64,000 bases of DNA from Clavelina lepadiformis. Lineage: Eukaryota; Chordata; Ascidiacea; Aplousobranchia; Clavelinidae. The position numbers and the translations under genes are program-made. Where the stretch lies: contig NC_135247.1 of assembly GCF_947623445.1 (NCBI RefSeq), positions 18,416,501 to 18,480,500 on the forward strand, written 5' to 3'. The first letter of the stretch is position 1, and each line of letters starts with the position of its first letter. The notes beneath the pieces are model-generated. The model was given only the letters and a program-made list of their open reading frames with translations, made no database searches and was not told where the DNA came from. Below, one piece after another: positions 61,558 through 64,000 of this stretch.

Positions 61558-63311
61558 CATTGAATCCAATTTGACGGACAAAGGGAAATCGCTCGCACCC
61601 TGCAGTGTTGAGATCAGTCAATATTTCTCGTGCAGCCGAATCATGTATTTAGCCTGGTCTTGGTAGTTTTATCTTAACAAACTTGACCTTAAAATTTCGT
61701 TTCAAACTAGCTTGGTCAGCCTTTAGCTTTTAAGTCGAGCCAGGTGGCACGTAGTTTGTGAAGATTTTAATTGATCAACTTAAAGGCCCGCTTCGCTTAA
61801 TGCCTTTCAGAAACCCGTGTCCATACCGAATATACAGTACAGCATTAGTAGTTTTGCAAATAAACCTAGCCCAAATATACCTGTACTTTTAGCAAGCCTC
61901 GACAGATGATGTTGTTCAATGCTTTTTGAAGTATATGCATTTACTTGCTATGACTAAACATAATCTGCTTGTATGGATCTGTGTCAATATCATATCAATA
62001 TTTAATAATATTAAAAAATTACCTTTCTTAATACAAAAAAATAATTTGCGTTCAACAGTATATTTGCGTATATAGTATATATATTTATTATATATAATTT
62101 GCGTTAAACGATGTTCAACAAAACAAAAAACGATCTTTACAGCTGCAAAAAATATTTGCAGCTATCAAAGCTTTGTGATCAATGTTCCCTCTAATTTTTC
62201 ACGAGTCTGAGCAAACACACTAACTACCTGAGCGGTCCCTTGGACAGCTGTGAGCAACATCAGACGTGCCACGTGCGCACTGTGGCCATTATTATGCGTT
62301 TATTCTATTTTCAATTCAGGTTGGATTTTTTTCTTGTGTGCAACACAGATTTTCTGTGCGCGGAGACCGTGTCAGCAGTGCGCATTTGCGCACGCGCGCA
62401 GCTTAGAGGGAACATTGTTTGTGATACATGTTCTCGTGTTTCTGGTTCACGGTTTAAAGTGCAGGATATAAGGGAAACGTAAGAAATTTACATCCCGTAT
62501 GCGACAGATACGATCAGTCTTTCTTTCACACATTCAGCAAATCGCGGCATCAAGCACTTATGGATGAAATCGAAAAGAACTTTCTTTCGAAAAAAGAATC
62601 TTTTTTTCGTTATTTACAGTCGCCTAAATAATTATTCTCTGACAAGCGACATTCTTAAAATGATGAACGCAATGCACGCCACACAAAATGTTGATACCGC
62701 AAAGGCAAAATGAACTTACAATAAGTTTGCTACTGGATTTAAAACCTTTCACAGGATCTGGTGAGTAATCCAGAAAGTTTGTTATATCAGTGTTAACACA
62801 AATCCTTCGACATGTTAACTCATGCACTTACCAGGATTTTGCGTCATTTTCTCCGTGAACGTCTAAAACGTATTGCATCTGACCTGACTATGTGCAGTAT
62901 ATGAACAGTACAGTGCATGCAAGATGATTTGTCAAATGTAGTGAAAGAACCCGTTAGGGTTAGATGCTACTGAAAGTATTGTAGGATTTTCTTGAACAAA
63001 TTGAACTAGTTTAAATGATGTTACAAGTTTCGAATGAGAACCGATTAGTTTTGCATAATGCACAATCGAAACAAAACAATTATAATTTACACTTATTTTA
63101 ACTAGTTTCGAAGTTGGATGAAGTTTCTTTTACCGCAGCCTTGTTATCATGGACGAGGTTTCTCTTGCATCACTCACTGGGCCCCTGTTGAAATAATTTT
63201 TATAAAACTAAGTAACTTTTGCTGATAACAGAACGTTGACATAGTGCAGCGTGTGACACTGGAGAATACCAGATACTATATTAAAGAAATAATTGCCACA
63301 TAAAAATTTGC
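61558..63311. other. Intergenic between SLC22 genes 2 and 3 (convergent)
   Basis: Contains both 3' UTR regions and a small hAT element (62180-62417). AT dinucleotide-rich sequence occupies about 62050-62100. A minus-strand pair of splice-like signals near 62724-62866 is discussed under rejected items. Confidence 0.45.
62180..62417. mobile_element. Small nonautonomous hAT-like element (238 bp)
   Basis: Termini CAATGTTCCCTCTAA and its exact inverse TTAGAGGGAACATTG are flanked by a perfect 8-bp duplication, TTTGTGAT (62172-62179 and 62418-62425). The interior is G/C-rich (GTGCGC, CGCACGCGCGC) compared with the AT-rich surroundings. No coding capacity. Confidence 0.88.
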
Positions 63312-63516
63312 TCACCGCTTTCCAGAATAAAACTTCTCTGCTTCTTCTATTTTCTCCATCAAGTTTTGTTTGTTCGTTTCAGGCAGTGAGGAAGCCATGA
63401 TCGCGGCCAACAGTGCGAGTGCGCTGAATATAGTGTTGGGAAGCCACGAAATGTAATTGTCAAGTGCGATGAAGAAAGGAACCAGAATGGATCCAATCTG
63501 GGCCGTAATGTTACGC
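63312..63516 (-). CDS. SLC22-family transporter, gene 3 (terminal exon only)
   Basis: Reading down from 63516 after an acceptor (GGCTCAG), the exon encodes RNITAQIGSILVPFFIALDN, then SWLPNTIF, a TM-like stretch, SSLPETN, and EKIEEAEKFYSGKR followed by TGA at 63314-63312. This aligns with the last exon of genes 1 and 2. It starts later, though: the block matching RSNGVGLGSTAAR of gene 1 is replaced by RNITAQ, so about seven residues are missing or lie in an unseen exon. The stop overlaps a possible GTGAGC donor, so a longer tail is conceivable. Upstream exons were not found in 63517-64000 and probably lie beyond the window. Confidence 0.75.
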
Positions 63517-64000
63517 CTGAGCCAGAATATCTCGACATACCTATGTAACCAAGATTTTCTTGGGCCAGGAAACTTCCCGCTTTACAGCTAGTCAATTAGC
63601 TCTTTTTGCTTTACTAACTTTTAATCGCATCTCTTAGATAAAAACAACCATCTTTCCTCTCAAACGTCCAAACGTAGACGGAAATAACACTCGACCAGAC
63701 GAGCGCAACACCACACAAAAACATAGTGACACACATTTCCACACCACACCCACATTTCCACCAAACACCACGCATTTCCACTGCTGTCACGCCATGAGGA
63801 AATCAACGGACGCTAAACACCAGTTAGGCCCTATGGGTCGCGATGTGAGACGTCACAAAAGATCGACTAAAAACACGCGTACATATAAATAAGTAAAATA
63901 CGGCAGCACGTGAGCAAACATAAAACCTGACAAGCATGCATAGAAATGACACAATGCGAATAAAAACAAAAGTTGACCCACACATTTGTCTAAATTAACC
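63517..64000. other. Intron or flank of SLC22 gene 3
   Basis: No convincing exon matching SLC22 exon 12 was seen. The stretch 63690-63790 is CA-rich, with repeated CACATTTCCAC-like units. Confidence 0.35.

Noticed and set aside
62724..62866. Minus-strand splice-like signals that could make a small gene (MTQNP joined to DPVKGFKSSSKLI and a hydrophobic stretch), or extra 3' exons of SLC22 gene 3
   Set aside because: Two alternative readings exist, neither supported by homology. The SLC22 gene already has a plausible stop at 63312.

Overview
The window reads as nuclear DNA of a chordate invertebrate, most likely a solitary ascidian (Ciona-like tunicate). It is AT-rich, genes are compact with many short GT-AG introns, the left gene is a recognisable animal PNUTS, and small nonautonomous DNA transposons (hAT, pogo/Tigger and piggyBac types) are scattered throughout. 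The species is inferred, not proven. All exon models are hand-built from reading frame, splice sites and comparison between paralogues.

Layout: (1) 1-10131, the 3' part of a plus-strand PPP1R10/PNUTS gene (12 exons visible). (2) 11.1-11.7 kb, a piggyBac-like miniature element. (3) 13448-17367, a complete 13-exon SLC22-type organic ion transporter on the minus strand. (4) 18.6-20.7 kb, a decayed intronless TPR/DUF294-type pseudogene. (5) 23.2-57.3 kb, the main feature: a tandem plus-strand array of multi-domain LU (Ly6/uPAR, three-finger) genes. Five are complete (A 25588-29384, B 33602-37271, C 39444-42887, D 44515-47908, F 54204-57297), one is broken (E, about 49.8-52.5 kb), and a decayed first-exon relic lies near 23.5 kb. 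(6) 58391-61557, a second complete SLC22 gene on the plus strand. (7) 63312-63516, the terminal exon of a third SLC22 gene on the minus strand, whose remainder lies beyond the window.

Each intact array gene has 11 coding exons and encodes about 495-515 residues: signal peptide, LU1, one tenascin-type EGF module, LU2, LU3, LU4 and a hydrophobic C-terminus that looks like a GPI-attachment signal. Every LU domain is encoded by two exons, the EGF by one, and every intron is phase 1. The proteins are predicted to be cell-surface, disulfide-rich, ligand-binding or adhesion molecules. I do not know a described family with this order. C, D, E and F are recent duplicates that share their spacers. F has an A/B-type 3' end joined to a D-type 5' end, and E was broken by two deletions with an LTR-retrotransposon fragment at one junction. 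Transposon insertions with matching empty sites in paralogues give relative dates for the duplications. The array separates SLC22 paralogues that may once have been adjacent.
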